Of a DNA stretch of 64,000 nucleotides, positions 27,402-36,803 are shown in pieces. How positions within the stretch are numbered: position 1 is the first letter of the stretch; every line of letters begins with the position of its first letter. The notes beneath the pieces are model-generated. The model saw nothing but the letters and a program-made list of their open reading frames with translations. It was not told where the DNA came from and searched no databases. The stretch comes from Magnetospirillum sp. 64-120 (GTDB lineage: Bacteria; Pseudomonadota; Alphaproteobacteria; Rhodospirillales; Magnetospirillaceae). Made by a program: the position numbers and the translations under genes. Where the stretch lies: positions 248,001 through 312,000 of the forward strand of contig MKVK01000011.1 of NCBI GenBank assembly GCA_001898825.1. Direction: 5' to 3'.

Positions 27402-28039
27402 ACGGCTTAAGCGTTCCGACTAAGGATTGCGCGCTTTGCCCCCGTCTGGTGGCGTTTCGGCAAACCCATCAACGCGCTTATCCCGACTGGCACAACGGCC
27501 CCGTGGCGTCCTTCGGCCCGCTGGACGCCCCCATCCTGTTCGTCGGCCTGGCCCCGGGCCTGCGCGGCGCCAACCGCACCGGCCGGCCGTTCACCGGCGA
27601 CTATGCCGGCGACCTGCTTTACCCGACCCTGGCGAAATTCGGTCTGGCCCAAGGAGAATACGGAGCCGATCCCAATGACGGTTTTCGCCTGACCGGGGCG
27701 CGCATCACCAACGCGGTGCGCTGCGTGCCGCCGGAAAACAAGCCACTTCCGGCGGAATTCAACGCCTGTCGGCCGTTCCTGGAAGCCGAGATGGCGGCCA
27801 TGCCCAGACTTCGCGCCCTGTTCGCCATCGGTCGTGACGCCCATCAGGCCATCGTCGGCGGCATGGGATTGCGCAAATCCGCCTTTGTTTTCGCCCATGG
27901 CGCCGTCCACCGGCTGCGTGACGGCCTGGTGCTGGTCGACAGCTATCATTGCTCTCGTTACAACACCAACACCGGGCGGCTGACCGAAGCCATGTTCCAT
28001 CAGGCGGTGGCCACCTTGCTGGCGCAGGTGCCGTCTTAA
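27398..28039 (+). CDS. Uracil-DNA glycosylase, family 5 (UDGb) type, Fe-S
   Basis: The 213-residue protein has motif A GLAPGLRGANRTGRPFTGD and the C-terminal motif SYHCSRYNTNTGRLT typical of UDGb-type glycosylases. These remove uracil and some deaminated purines from DNA. Cys11, Cys14, Cys109 and Cys124 are spaced as expected for the [4Fe-4S] cluster. The family usually shows proline after the motif B histidine (HPS), here HCS. The start is GTG, overlapping the preceding NYN gene. No other repair gene is adjacent. Identity is strong; substrate range is unknown. Confidence 0.9.
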   Translation: MNGLSVPTKDCALCPRLVAFRQTHQRAYPDWHNGPVASFGPLDAPILFVGLAPGLRGANRTGRPFTGDYAGDLLYPTLAKFGLAQGEYGADPNDGFRLTGARITNAVRCVPPENKPLPAEFNACRPFLEAEMAAMPRLRALFAIGRDAHQAIVGGMGLRKSAFVFAHGAVHRLRDGLVLVDSYHCSRYNTNTGRLTEAMFHQAVATLLAQVPS

Positions 28040-28096
28040 GGCATATTTGACGCTTTTCTGTCATGCTGAACATCCGACGATGGATGGGGCGGTTCG

Positions 28097-28516
28097 ATGA
28101 CAGAATTTCTGGAATGGAATGCCGAATACGAATTGGGGATCCCGGCCATGGACGCCGACCACCGGGATCTGATGCAGATGTGCAACCATTTCCTGTTCCT
28201 GGCGCAAAACCATACCCCGCCGGACCAGCTGGCCAATTGCCTGGATCGGCTGATCCTGCGCACCCGGGCACATTTCCAGGCCGAGGAACGCATGCTGGAC
28301 CGCCACGGCTATCCGGCGCTGGCCGTTCACAAATCGGAACATGAACGCCTGATCCGCGATGCCGAGGCGCTGTCCGCCGCCATCCGTGATGGCAGCGACA
28401 ACCGCAGCTTGGACGACATCGTCGCGGAAACATCGGGTTTCCTGCGGTCTTGGCTGCTGGAGCACATCCGCCAGAACGACCGGCCTTACAAGCCGTTTCT
28501 GCGCAGCCTGAGTTAA
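28097..28516 (+). CDS. Bacteriohemerythrin
   Basis: This single-domain 139-residue protein keeps all seven di-iron ligands: His22 (DADHRDL), His59 and Glu63 (HFQAEER), His78 and His82 (HKSEH), His123 and Asp128 (LEHIRQND). Such proteins bind O2 reversibly and may deliver or sense it in microaerobic bacteria. The gene is convergent with a PAS-GGDEF gene and their stop codons overlap in TTAA. The ATG at 28097 matches the family start (EFLEWNAEYELGI). Confidence 0.93.
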   Translation: MTEFLEWNAEYELGIPAMDADHRDLMQMCNHFLFLAQNHTPPDQLANCLDRLILRTRAHFQAEERMLDRHGYPALAVHKSEHERLIRDAEALSAAIRDGSDNRSLDDIVAETSGFLRSWLLEHIRQNDRPYKPFLRSLS

Positions 28517-30444
28517 TTGGCGAATTCGAAGCTGTTCTTGCCCCGGCGCTTGACCCGGTACATGGCTTCGTCGGCCACCTGCAGCAACGCCGGCCCGTCG
28601 GCGCCGTCATCGGGATAAATCGCCACCCCCACCGAACCACGCACTTCGGCCTGACGGCCTTCCAGGTCGAAGGGAGCCGCCAGCCGTTCCAGGATCTTGG
28701 TGGCCACCATGCCGGTATCCTCGCGGCCCTGGATACCTTGGACGATGCAGGTGAACTCGTCGCCGGCCAGACGGGCGACGGTGTCCGAGGACCGCACGCA
28801 TTCCACCAAGCGCTTGCCCGCATGCTGCAGCAACAGGTCGCCGGCGGCGTGCCCCAGACTGTCGTTCACCTGCTTGAAACCATCCAGGTCGATGAAGAAC
28901 AGGGCGAATTTCCGCCCTTCCCGCTTGGCCTGACGAATCGCCTGATTCAGACGGTCGGTGAACAAAGCACGGTTGGGCAGGCCGGTCAGCGCGTCGAAAT
29001 TGGCCTGGCGCCACACCCGTTCCTCGTCTTCCTTGCGATGGGTGATGTCCGAGAAGATGGCGATGTAATGGCTGACCGCATCCTGGTCGTCCTTGATGGC
29101 GACGATGGACAGCCACTCGGCATAGAATTCCCCCGACTTGCGGCGGTTCCAAATCTCGCCGCGCCAGCGCCCGTGGGTGTTCAGCGCTTCCCACATGGTC
29201 TGATAGAATTCCGAATCGTGACGCCCCGAACGCCACAAAGCCGGGTTTTGGCCGATGACCTCTTCCGAGGTGTACTCGGTGATGGTGGTGAAGGCCGGGT
29301 TGACGTATTCGATCTGGTTCCTGGCGTTGGTGATGACCACCGCCTCGCTGGCGCTTTCCACCACCTTGGCGGTCAGCTTCAGCTTTTCCTCGGCCGCCTT
29401 CATGGCGGAAATGTCGTAAATCCACGCCAGATTGACCGCCTCACCTTCGAATTGCGACGACTTGACCGTCAACAGGCTGTGGAAGGGTTCGCCGTCGAAG
29501 CGGCGGAATTCCACTTCGGAATCGTTGACCTCGCCGTGCCGCTTCAATTCAGCGACGATGGTCATCAACTGACCTTCGTCCACATAAAGGTCACGGGCCT
29601 GACGGCCCAGCACGTTGCGCGGTTCGGTACGCAGGATTTCGCAGAAGCGGGCATTGGCGAACACCACCAGACCATCCTTGCGGCGCGAGGCGGAAACCCC
29701 CACCGGGCTTTCCTGCAGCATCCGCCACAACCGTTCCTCGGATTCGCGCAGGCGCTTTTCGTTGGCATGGCGCAGCACCAGATCTTCGCGGATGCGGGCC
29801 ACCATGGGGCGGAACACCACGGCGGCCGAGATCACCAACAAGAACAGCACCAGGGCGACCACGGCGGCGTGATACCCGAACATGTGCTGCAGGCGTTCCA
29901 GATTGTCCTGCTGATGCAAGGATGTCAGCCGGTCGATGCGCTGCAGCAGTCCGCCCTCCACCGCGTCGCGCATGAACTGCACGTCAGCGGAAAACGCCTG
30001 GTCGCCCAGGCGTGCCGCCAGCAAGCCACGGCCGTGGCCGATGAAATCGCGCAATTCCATGTCCAGCAAGGCTTCGGGACCGAAATACAGGCTGTGGACC
30101 CGTTCCGACGGCGGTTGCGGCCGTTTCAGCTCCGGCAATCCTTGCAACAGGCCGCGATGAACGGTTTCCAGGCGGTCCAGCACGTTCTGCAGGTCGCGTT
30201 CCAGCTTGCCGGCCGAAGCGGCGCCGGGACGCAGTTGCACCATCTTTTCCGCTAGCCCCAGGATCTGTTCAACCATCACCTTCTGGCTGGCCGAGGCGTT
30301 GACCACGGCGATGGTGCTTTCAGCGTCCATCAAGACCCGCGCCAGCCCCAGGAACGAGCCGACCGCCAACGCGCCGATGATCGCCAAAACGGCGACATAG
30401 CGAACGGTCAAGCCTCGGGTCAGGCGTTGCGCAAAGTCAGACAT
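28513..30444 (-). CDS. Membrane PAS-PAS-GGDEF protein, putative diguanylate cyclase
   Basis: The 643-residue protein has helices at about 16-37 and 190-212 that flank a periplasmic helical sensor domain. Two PAS domains follow (about 235-345 and 355-475), then a GGDEF domain (about 480-643). The active-site loop is AGDEF (near 559-563) instead of GGDEF, a variant found in some active cyclases. An RSSD inhibitory site precedes it at the correct distance. No EAL domain is present. It would make cyclic di-GMP in response to a periplasmic or PAS-bound signal. GGGGAGG precedes the ATG. The 3' end overlaps the hemerythrin gene. Confidence 0.9.
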   Translation of the reverse strand: MSDFAQRLTRGLTVRYVAVLAIIGALAVGSFLGLARVLMDAESTIAVVNASASQKVMVEQILGLAEKMVQLRPGAASAGKLERDLQNVLDRLETVHRGLLQGLPELKRPQPPSERVHSLYFGPEALLDMELRDFIGHGRGLLAARLGDQAFSADVQFMRDAVEGGLLQRIDRLTSLHQQDNLERLQHMFGYHAAVVALVLFLLVISAAVVFRPMVARIREDLVLRHANEKRLRESEERLWRMLQESPVGVSASRRKDGLVVFANARFCEILRTEPRNVLGRQARDLYVDEGQLMTIVAELKRHGEVNDSEVEFRRFDGEPFHSLLTVKSSQFEGEAVNLAWIYDISAMKAAEEKLKLTAKVVESASEAVVITNARNQIEYVNPAFTTITEYTSEEVIGQNPALWRSGRHDSEFYQTMWEALNTHGRWRGEIWNRRKSGEFYAEWLSIVAIKDDQDAVSHYIAIFSDITHRKEDEERVWRQANFDALTGLPNRALFTDRLNQAIRQAKREGRKFALFFIDLDGFKQVNDSLGHAAGDLLLQHAGKRLVECVRSSDTVARLAGDEFTCIVQGIQGREDTGMVATKILERLAAPFDLEGRQAEVRGSVGVAIYPDDGADGPALLQVADEAMYRVKRRGKNSFEFAN

Positions 30445-30530
30445 GGGCCTCCCCGGCCGATTTCGTGCACCAGTTGCGGCGCTTTATCGGTTCATACCAT
30501 GGGATAATGGCTTGTGCGACAGTGGAAATG

Positions 30531-30556
30531 AAAAGAGAGGCTTTCGCCTCTCTTTT
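30531..30556 (-). terminator. Terminator of valS
   Basis: AAAAGAGAGGC (30531-30541) pairs with GCCTCTCTTTT (30546-30556) around TTTC. It lies 10 nt past the valS stop on the minus strand and ends in CTCTCTTTT. Confidence 0.75.
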
Positions 30557-30565
30557 CACAACTGA

Positions 30566-33229
30566 TCACGCCCCGGACAATCGCTGCAAGGCTTCCTGCA
30601 GTTTTTCCTTGGCTGCCGCCCATTCCTGGCGGCGCTCCCGGTTTTCCTCGACCACTTCGGGTGCTGCGCGGGCGACGAAATCGGGGTTGCTGAACTTCTT
30701 GTCCACCTTGACGATTTCGCCTTCGACCTTGGCGATTTCCTTTTCCAGGCGGGCACGTTCCTTGTCGATGTCGATGACGCCGGCCAGCGGCATGACCAGG
30801 GTTGCCTCGTCCACCACCATCTGGGCGGCGCCGTGCGAGAACGCCTGGGCCACGCGGGTGGAATCGGCCTGGGCTTCGAAAGCCGCCAGGCGGGCCAAGC
30901 GGTTGATGATCTCGGCATGGGTGGCGACCCACACCTTCTTGCCGGCGGTCAAGCCGGTCGCCAACAGGTCGACCTGGGCCGAGGGCGGAACGTTCATCTC
31001 GGACCGCACGCCGCGCACGGTGGACACCACGCGCACCACCCAATCCATTTCTTCTTCCGCCGCCGGATCGTGCAGGCCGGACAGGCTGGGCCACGGGCGC
31101 AGCATCAGCGCTTCGGATCGGCTGCCCATCTGTTCCCACAATTCCTCGGTGATGAAGGGCATGAAGGGATGCAGGATGTGAAGAATGGTGTCCAAAACCC
31201 AAGCGGCGGTGGCCCGGGTTTCCGCTTTCGCCCCCTCGTCGGCGCCGCCGAAGATGGGCTTGGCGAATTCCAGGTACCAATCGCAGAAGGTTCCCCAGAC
31301 GAATTGATAGATGGCGCCGGCGGCGGCATCGTAACGATAGCCTTCGATGGCCTGGGCCACCTTGTCGGCGGCTTCGGCGGCCTTGCCGACAACCCAACGG
31401 TTGACGGTCTGCTTGACCGTCTTGGGATCGAAGCCGTCCACCGGGGCACATTCGTTCATCTGGCAGAAACGCGCCGCGTTCCACAGCTTGGTGGCGAAGT
31501 TGCGATAACCTTCGACCCGGCCTTCCGCCAGCTTGATGTCGCGGCCCTGGGCGGCCAAGGCCGCCAGGGTGAAGCGCACGGCGTCGGTACCGTACTTGTC
31601 CATCAACACCAAGGGGTCGATGACGTTGCCCTTGGATTTCGACATCTTCTGGCCCTTCTCGTCGCGGACCAGGGCGTGGATGTAGATGTCCTTGAACGGC
31701 ACGTCGCCCATGAAATGGATGCCCATCATCATCATGCGGGCGACCCAGAAGAAGATGATGTCGAAACCGGTCACCAGCACGTCGGTGGGGTAATAACGGG
31801 CCAGTTCCGGGGTCTTTTCCGGCCAGCCCAGGGTCGAGAACGGCCACAGCGCCGACGAGAACCAAGTGTCCAGCACGTCGGTGTCGCGGGTCAGCTCCAC
31901 CGTCTTGCCGTAATGGGTGCTGGCGGCGGCCAGGGCCTCGGCTTCGGTTTCCTCGACGAAGACCTGGCCGTCGGGGCCGTACCAGGCCGGAACCTGATGC
32001 CCCCACCAGATCTGACGCGACACGCACCACGGCTGGATGTTGCGCATCCATTCGTAATAAGTGTTTTCCCAATGCTTGGGATGGAACTTGGTCTTACCGG
32101 TTTCCACCGCTTCCAAGGCCGGCTTGGCCAAGGTGGCGGCGTCCACGTACCATTGGTCGGTCAGCCACGGCTCGATGACGACACCGGAACGATCGCCATA
32201 GGGAACGGTGTGGGGATTGGGCTCGATCTTGTCGAGCAAACCCAGTTCCTCGAAGGTAGCGACGATCTTCTTGCGGGCGTCGTAACGATCAAGGCCCACA
32301 TATTCCGCCGGCACGTCGCCGGTGATCTTGGCGTCACGGTCCAGGATGTTGATTTGCGGCAGATTGTGGCGCTTGCCGACCTCGAAGTCATTGAAATCGT
32401 GGGCCGGGGTGATCTTCACCGCGCCGGTGCCCTTGGTCGGGTCGGAATATTCGTCGGCGACGATGGGGATCAGACGCCCCACGATGGGCAGCCGCACCAT
32501 CTTGCCCACCAGATGGGTATATCGCTCGTCCTCGGGGTGCACGGCGACGGCGCTGTCGCCCAGCATGGTTTCCGGTCGGGTGGTCGCCACCGTGATATAG
32601 GTGTCTTCCATGCCGTCCACCGGATACTTGAAGTGCCACATATGGCCCTTCACGTCCCGCTGTTCTACTTCCAGGTCGGAAATGGCGGTGTGCAGCTTGG
32701 GGTCCCAGTTGACCAGACGCTTGTCGCGATAGATCAGCTTTTGTTTGTAAAGGGTGACGAACACCTTGCGGACGGCGGCCGACAAGCCTTCGTCCATGGT
32801 GAAACGTTCCTTGGCCCAGTCGGGCGAAGCGCCCAGGCGGCGCAACTGCGTGGTGATGGTGCCACCCGATTCGGCCTTCCAGTCCCAGACGCGGTCGATG
32901 AACTTGTCGCGGCCCAGATCATGACGGGTCACGCCTTGGGCTTCCAGTTGACGTTCCACCACCATCTGGGTGGCGATGCCGGCATGGTCGGTGCCCGGCT
33001 GCCACAGCGCGTCACGGCCGGCCATGCGGTAATAGCGGATCAGGACGTCTTGCAGGGTAAAGGTCAGGGCGTGGCCCATGTGCAGGCTGCCGGTGACGTT
33101 CGGCGGCGGCATCATGATGGTGTAAGGGGTCTTGTTGGACCCCGTCTGGGCGGCGAAGGCGCCGGACTTTTCCCAATTTTCGTAGTGCTTGGGCTCAACC
33201 TCTGACGGGCGGTACGTCTTGTCCAGCAT
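30566..33229 (-). CDS. valS: Valyl-tRNA synthetase
   Basis: The 887-residue class I synthetase carries the HIGH-type motif HMGHAL (residues 50-55, within [15 protein letters not shown]), KMSKSKGN near residue 527, an editing domain between them, and a C-terminal coiled-coil arm ([19 protein letters not shown]). It charges tRNA-Val. The ATG at 33229 gives the family N-terminus [19 protein letters not shown]; an upstream frame of 29 codons is rejected. Confidence 0.98.
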   Translation of the reverse strand: MLDKTYRPSEVEPKHYENWEKSGAFAAQTGSNKTPYTIMMPPPNVTGSLHMGHALTFTLQDVLIRYYRMAGRDALWQPGTDHAGIATQMVVERQLEAQGVTRHDLGRDKFIDRVWDWKAESGGTITTQLRRLGASPDWAKERFTMDEGLSAAVRKVFVTLYKQKLIYRDKRLVNWDPKLHTAISDLEVEQRDVKGHMWHFKYPVDGMEDTYITVATTRPETMLGDSAVAVHPEDERYTHLVGKMVRLPIVGRLIPIVADEYSDPTKGTGAVKITPAHDFNDFEVGKRHNLPQINILDRDAKITGDVPAEYVGLDRYDARKKIVATFEELGLLDKIEPNPHTVPYGDRSGVVIEPWLTDQWYVDAATLAKPALEAVETGKTKFHPKHWENTYYEWMRNIQPWCVSRQIWWGHQVPAWYGPDGQVFVEETEAEALAAASTHYGKTVELTRDTDVLDTWFSSALWPFSTLGWPEKTPELARYYPTDVLVTGFDIIFFWVARMMMMGIHFMGDVPFKDIYIHALVRDEKGQKMSKSKGNVIDPLVLMDKYGTDAVRFTLAALAAQGRDIKLAEGRVEGYRNFATKLWNAARFCQMNECAPVDGFDPKTVKQTVNRWVVGKAAEAADKVAQAIEGYRYDAAAGAIYQFVWGTFCDWYLEFAKPIFGGADEGAKAETRATAAWVLDTILHILHPFMPFITEELWEQMGSRSEALMLRPWPSLSGLHDPAAEEEMDWVVRVVSTVRGVRSEMNVPPSAQVDLLATGLTAGKKVWVATHAEIINRLARLAAFEAQADSTRVAQAFSHGAAQMVVDEATLVMPLAGVIDIDKERARLEKEIAKVEGEIVKVDKKFSNPDFVARAAPEVVEENRERRQEWAAAKEKLQEALQRLSGA

Positions 33230-33287
33230 GGCCGGATTAGTCCTTGATAGCTGTTCGTGCGGTGATTTCGGCAAGGACAAAAGAGAA

Positions 33288-33313
33288 GCGGCCCGGGGGT
33301 GAGCCCGGGCCGC
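33288..33313 (-). terminator. Terminator of popZ
   Basis: GCGGCCCGGG (33288-33297) pairs with CCCGGGCCGC (33304-33313) around a 6-nt loop. On the minus strand it is followed by TTCTCTTTTG. It lies between the popZ stop (33336) and the valS start. Confidence 0.75.
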
Positions 33314-33335
33314 CATGTCCTCGGACGGGCAGAGA

Positions 33336-34019
33336 CTAAAGGTTCTCGGCTCGATTTACCATCTTCTCGATTTCCTTCTTGACGATCCGCTCGATCATGT
33401 AGGGCAGGTTTTCGTCAAGCCATTCCTTGAGGATGGGCTTCAGCAACTCGCGTACCATGTCTTCCAGGGTGATGCCGCCGTTGCCGATGCCGATGGCACG
33501 GGAACGCACGATCTCACGGGCCAGGTCGGACAGCAGCGAGGTGCTGCGGTCGGCCACCGGCCGGGAAACAAGGTGTTCGTCATCGGCAGCCGGCTGGGGC
33601 GGCGGCGCCCGGAACGGCATGACGACGGGTTCCGGAATCTCTTCGAATTCGAAAGAGCTGTCGTCGGGCGAGAAGTCGTTGACATCGAAAGCCGGCTCGG
33701 GCTCGGGTTCGTCCAGAACCATGTCGTCGGTCAGTTCAAGGATGTCGTCGTCTTCATCCTCGGGTTCGGACAGAACCAATGGTTCGGGCTCGAAGACCGG
33801 TTCGGGTTCGGGAGCAGGAGCAGCCATGGCGAACATCGCGTCGATGTCGTCTTGCGGCATCGGCTCGGGTTCAGGCTCGGGCACGGGTTCCGGCTCAGGC
33901 TCGGGTTCCGGCATCGGCGCCTTGGCTTGTTCCTCCGCTTCGTCTTCCGACAGAATCCGTCGGATCGAAGCGAGGATATCCTCCATTGAGGGTTCTTGTT
34001 GGGCCTTGTCGTCGCTCAT
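33336..34019 (-). CDS. popZ: Polar organising protein PopZ (DUF2497)
   Basis: The 227-residue protein has the PopZ plan. A short N-terminal helix ([17 protein letters not shown], residues 11-27) recruits client proteins. A long disordered linker of Pro and Glu follows (repeated PEPEPE units, about 35-140). A helical C-terminal oligomerisation region ([20 protein letters not shown], about 180-225) ends the protein. PopZ condenses at alphaproteobacterial cell poles and anchors ParB-bound origins. The linker is low-complexity and likely to vary between strains. It has its own terminator before valS. Confidence 0.92.
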   Translation of the reverse strand: MSDDKAQQEPSMEDILASIRRILSEDEAEEQAKAPMPEPEPEPEPVPEPEPEPMPQDDIDAMFAMAAPAPEPEPVFEPEPLVLSEPEDEDDDILELTDDMVLDEPEPEPAFDVNDFSPDDSSFEFEEIPEPVVMPFRAPPPQPAADDEHLVSRPVADRSTSLLSDLAREIVRSRAIGIGNGGITLEDMVRELLKPILKEWLDENLPYMIERIVKKEIEKMVNRAENL

Positions 34020-34116
34020 GGTTCGACTGTCCGATGCTCCCCCTGGTGCAAATCTTTAGGGATAATGCCCAACGAATGAGAAAAAATCATTAACAACTTG
34101 GATGACACAAAGGAAA

Positions 34117-34137
34117 GCGGGGGCTGAAAGCCCCCGC
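34117..34137 (-). terminator. Terminator of tolC
   Basis: GCGGGGGCT (34117-34125) pairs with AGCCCCCGC (34129-34137) around GAA. On the minus strand it continues TTTCCTTTG. It lies about 8 nt past the tolC stop. Confidence 0.75.
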
Positions 34138-34144
34138 ACATCCC

Positions 34145-35521
34145 TTAATCCTCGTACTTTTGCTCGACCCCGGTTCCGATCCAGCGACCGCGAACCTCGT
34201 TATAGTTCTTGGTCGGGTCGTAAACTTCCGTCTTCAGCCCCAAGCCGTCGGCGGTCATTTCGCCCAAGGCGGACTTCAGCGTATAGGCGGCGACGGTCTC
34301 GTCCCGCTGGGCGCGGACCAGGTTGACGCGGGCGGTGAACAGTTCCTGTTCGGCGTTCAAGACATCCAGAACGGTCCGCGATCCGACCTTGGCTTCTTCT
34401 TCCACACCCGCCAAAGCCAGCTCCGAGGCTCGCAACTGAGCTTCCAGCGACTTGATCTTGCTGCGGGTCGCGGTCAGGTCTTCCCAAGCCTTGGTGGCGC
34501 TTTCCAGGGCATCGCGACGCGCCTTGTCGGCTTCGATCTTACGGCGGCCATAGGTGTGCTTGGTCTCACGCACCTGGGAATAGACGTCGCCGGCCTCGTA
34601 AATCGGCACGGTCAGCTTCAGCGTCGCTTCCAGCGACTCGGTCTCGTTCCCCTGCTGCGAGGTGTTGTGCCCCTTGCCCGCTTCGCCCACCAGCGACACG
34701 CTCGGCAGCAGCTCACCGAACTTCAGGTCGATGCCATGCTTGGCGGCTTCGGCGATCCAGTCGGAATAGACGATGCTGGGGTTCTTGGCCAAGGTGACGC
34801 TTTTGATTTCGTCGAACGACGCCGGCACGGCGACTTCCTGCTTGGGCGCCTGCAGGGCTTCGGCCGGACGGCCGACCACGGTGATGAACTTGGCGCGGGA
34901 ATTCTGCAGCGTGCCTTCGGCGGCGGCGCGGTCGGCGACAGCACCGGCCAGACGGGCTTCGGCCTGGCTGACGTCGGTGCGGGTGATTTCACCCACGCGG
35001 AAACGTTCCTGGGCGGCTTCCAGCTGACGGCGCAGAACCTGTTCGTTGTTGACGTTCAGGTTCAGCACGGCTTCGTCGCGCACCACGTCCAGATAGGCCG
35101 AGGCGGCGGCCAGCAACACGGTCTGTTCGCTGACTTCCAGATCCGCCCGGTTGGCCAGGACATTGGCTTCGGCCTGGCGGGTCTCGGCGACAGTGCGGCC
35201 ACCGCGATAGATCGGCTGCGTAATGGTCAGCGTGGCGCTTTCGGAAGTCCGTCCTTGCTCACGCGCCTGGGAAGACGTGTTGCTTTCATAGCGGCCGCGG
35301 GTCAGCTCGCTTGACAGGGACACCGTGGGGCGCCAGTTGGACAAAGCCTGCGGCACCGATTCGTCAGTGGCCCGCAACTGCGCCCGGCGGGCCAGCAAAG
35401 TGGGATTGGTCGTGTAGGCGGAGACCAGAACATCTTCAAGGGTCTCAGCCGACACCTCGGAAGTCTGAACCAAGCCGCTAACGATGATGGCGGCGCCCGC
35501 CAACAAGATTGTTTTCCTCAT
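34145..35521 (-). CDS. tolC: TolC family outer-membrane efflux/secretion channel
   Basis: The 458-residue product has a Sec signal peptide of about 25 residues ending VSA, then the two-fold outer-membrane efflux repeats of TolC (LEDVLVSAYTTNPTLLARR, ITQPIYRGGRTVAETRQAE, and later VPIYEAGDVYSQVRETKHT). It forms the trimeric exit duct for type I secretion and multidrug pumps. ATG at 35521 follows GGAAGG; a longer frame starting 33 nt earlier is rejected. A PIMT-like gene lies upstream on the same strand but with a terminator between, so tolC likely has its own promoter in 35522-35710. Confidence 0.95.
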   Translation of the reverse strand: MRKTILLAGAAIIVSGLVQTSEVSAETLEDVLVSAYTTNPTLLARRAQLRATDESVPQALSNWRPTVSLSSELTRGRYESNTSSQAREQGRTSESATLTITQPIYRGGRTVAETRQAEANVLANRADLEVSEQTVLLAAASAYLDVVRDEAVLNLNVNNEQVLRRQLEAAQERFRVGEITRTDVSQAEARLAGAVADRAAAEGTLQNSRAKFITVVGRPAEALQAPKQEVAVPASFDEIKSVTLAKNPSIVYSDWIAEAAKHGIDLKFGELLPSVSLVGEAGKGHNTSQQGNETESLEATLKLTVPIYEAGDVYSQVRETKHTYGRRKIEADKARRDALESATKAWEDLTATRSKIKSLEAQLRASELALAGVEEEAKVGSRTVLDVLNAEQELFTARVNLVRAQRDETVAAYTLKSALGEMTADGLGLKTEVYDPTKNYNEVRGRWIGTGVEQKYED

Positions 35522-35655
35522 CCCGCACCTTCCAACAATTACAGGTCGCCCCAACGCTCCACTGCAACGGATTTACCAGGAACAATAACCACCCGTGACG
35601 AAAGATCAAGAAATATCACGCGCCCCAAACCAATGATTAGACGCTATTGTTGCAA

Positions 35656-35673
35656 TGACGTAATGACGTGACG
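35656..35673. repeat. Three TGACG repeats upstream of tolC
   Basis: TGACG occurs at 35656-35660, 35664-35668 and 35669-35673, about 135-150 bp before the tolC ATG in an otherwise gene-free region. It may be a regulator site for tolC. Weak evidence. Confidence 0.25.
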
Positions 35674-35710
35674 AGGACGCACAAGCGCAAGGAAACGGCG
35701 GCTTCCACGA

Positions 35711-35740
35711 AAAAGGGCCGGTCACCCCGTGACCAGCCCC
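35711..35740 (-). terminator. Terminator of the PIMT-like gene
   Basis: GGTCAC (35720-35725) pairs with GTGACC (35729-35734), extended by four more G-C pairs after one mismatch. Read on the minus strand it ends GGCCCTTTTTC. It lies between the stop at 35793 and the tolC promoter region. Confidence 0.7.
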
Positions 35741-35792
35741 CTTCCGCGCTATTTCAACGATACTGTAACGCCCCTTGCTTCTTACGCGAGGC

Positions 35793-36446
35793 TTAAAAAA
35801 CGAATCCCGCCTTCTTGGCGAAGCCCGGCAATTGCGGAATGCGGGCGTCGAACAATTGGCGGCGACCCCAGGTGTCGCCGACGCGCACCACCAAGGTGCC
35901 GCGGCCGACACCCCGCCCCTCGTCAACGATGGCCACCAAACGGCCGCCTTCGGACAACTGGCGGCAGATCGAGGCGGGAATTTCCCCCACCGAACCCGAG
36001 AACAAGATGACATCATAAGGAGCCTGCGCCGGATAACCCTGGTCCAGGGCCCCTTGCACTACCGCGGCGTTGTCGATGGCCAGTTCGTTCAAGGAAGCGG
36101 TGGCCTTGCCCGCCCAGTCGGAATCGCATTCCAGCGACACCACGGTCTGGGCCAGCTTGGACAAGACGGCGGTGGAGTAACCGGTGGCGTCACCGATGTT
36201 CAACACCACGTCCCCGTCCTTGATCTTGGCGGCCTCCAGCATGCGGGCCAAAGCCAGCGGCTCGACGATGAAGCGGCCGCCGCCGATGTCCAGGTCCTCG
36301 TCCACATAGGCGAAGCCGCGCATGGGCTTGGGAACGAACATCTCACGCGGGACCTGCGCCAACGCGCCGACGATAGCGGGATCGATCACACGGTTGGTGC
36401 GGATTTGACACTCGATCATGTTGGTGCGCGCGGCGGCGAAATTCAT
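35793..36446 (-). CDS. Protein-L-isoaspartate O-methyltransferase family protein (divergent)
   Basis: The 217-residue protein aligns with PIMT across its length: ARTNMIECQIRTNRVIDPAI, PREMFVPKPMRGFAYVDEDL and the C-terminal GGRLVAIVDEGRGVGRGTLV. The AdoMet loop reads VLNIGDATGYSTAVL where canonical enzymes have VLEIGTGSGYQAAVL. A classic pcm gene is also present at 58500-59144, so this copy may have another substrate or reduced activity. AGGAGA precedes the ATG. Position upstream of tolC is common in alphaproteobacteria. Confidence 0.85.
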   Translation of the reverse strand: MNFAAARTNMIECQIRTNRVIDPAIVGALAQVPREMFVPKPMRGFAYVDEDLDIGGGRFIVEPLALARMLEAAKIKDGDVVLNIGDATGYSTAVLSKLAQTVVSLECDSDWAGKATASLNELAIDNAAVVQGALDQGYPAQAPYDVILFSGSVGEIPASICRQLSEGGRLVAIVDEGRGVGRGTLVVRVGDTWGRRQLFDARIPQLPGFAKKAGFVF

Positions 36447-36485
36447 CGCGGTCTCCTAGGTATCGAAAGCGGCCAAGCGTCCCGG

Positions 36486-36521
36486 CCGCCTTATATGTGG
36501 GGGCGATCAAACCGCCTTATA
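36486..36521 (-). promoter_or_regulatory. Twin TATAAGGCGG repeats before the PIMT-like gene
   Basis: CCGCCTTATA occurs at 36486-36495 and 36512-36521, 26 bp apart. On the minus strand each reads TATAAGGCGG and could be the -10 of one of two tandem promoters for the gene starting at 36446, or a direct-repeat operator. Confidence 0.3.
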
Positions 36522-36593
36522 CCCCCGGAATCCAGGAAACTCAATGGCTCGGCGGGGCCGAAAAAAAACTGACAAAAAGACCGAAACAGGCGC

Positions 36594-36622
36594 TTGACCA
36601 CCACCGTCAAGCCGCGTATAAG
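36594..36622 (+). promoter_or_regulatory. Sigma-70 promoter of the tRNA-Cys/tRNA-Asn pair
   Basis: TTGACC (36594-36599), a 17-nt spacer and TATAAG (36617-36622) form a near-consensus promoter. It would start transcription about 30 nt before tRNA-Cys. Confidence 0.8.
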
Positions 36623-36661
36623 CACGGACCTCACGCCGGGCACGACTGGTGACGGCAAGTG

Positions 36662-36735
36662 GGCCGGATGGCAGAGTGGTGATGCAGCGGACTGCAAATC
36701 CGCGAACGTCGGTTCAATTCCGGCTCCGGCCTCCA
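36662..36735 (+). tRNA. tRNA-Cys (GCA)
   Basis: The acceptor stem GGCCGGA pairs with TCCGGCC. The anticodon loop CTGCAAA between GCGGA and TCCGC gives GCA. The T loop is GGTTCAATTCC, and CCA is encoded after discriminator T. It is 74 nt with a normal cloverleaf. Confidence 0.95.
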
Positions 36736-36803
36736 CAGCTTCGTTACGAAGCCTGGGCGTGAAGACAAGTTTACAGGTCCCCAAACCGCTGTGGGGCGCC
36801 TGA

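Noticed and set aside
28040..28096. TTGACG as a promoter for the hemerythrin gene
   Set aside because: The -10 position 17 nt downstream (ACATCC) is too poor to support the call.
33690..33925. Repeated GGTTCGGGCTC-like units as a DNA repeat array
   Set aside because: These encode the Pro-Glu linker of PopZ, and the repetition is explained at the protein level.
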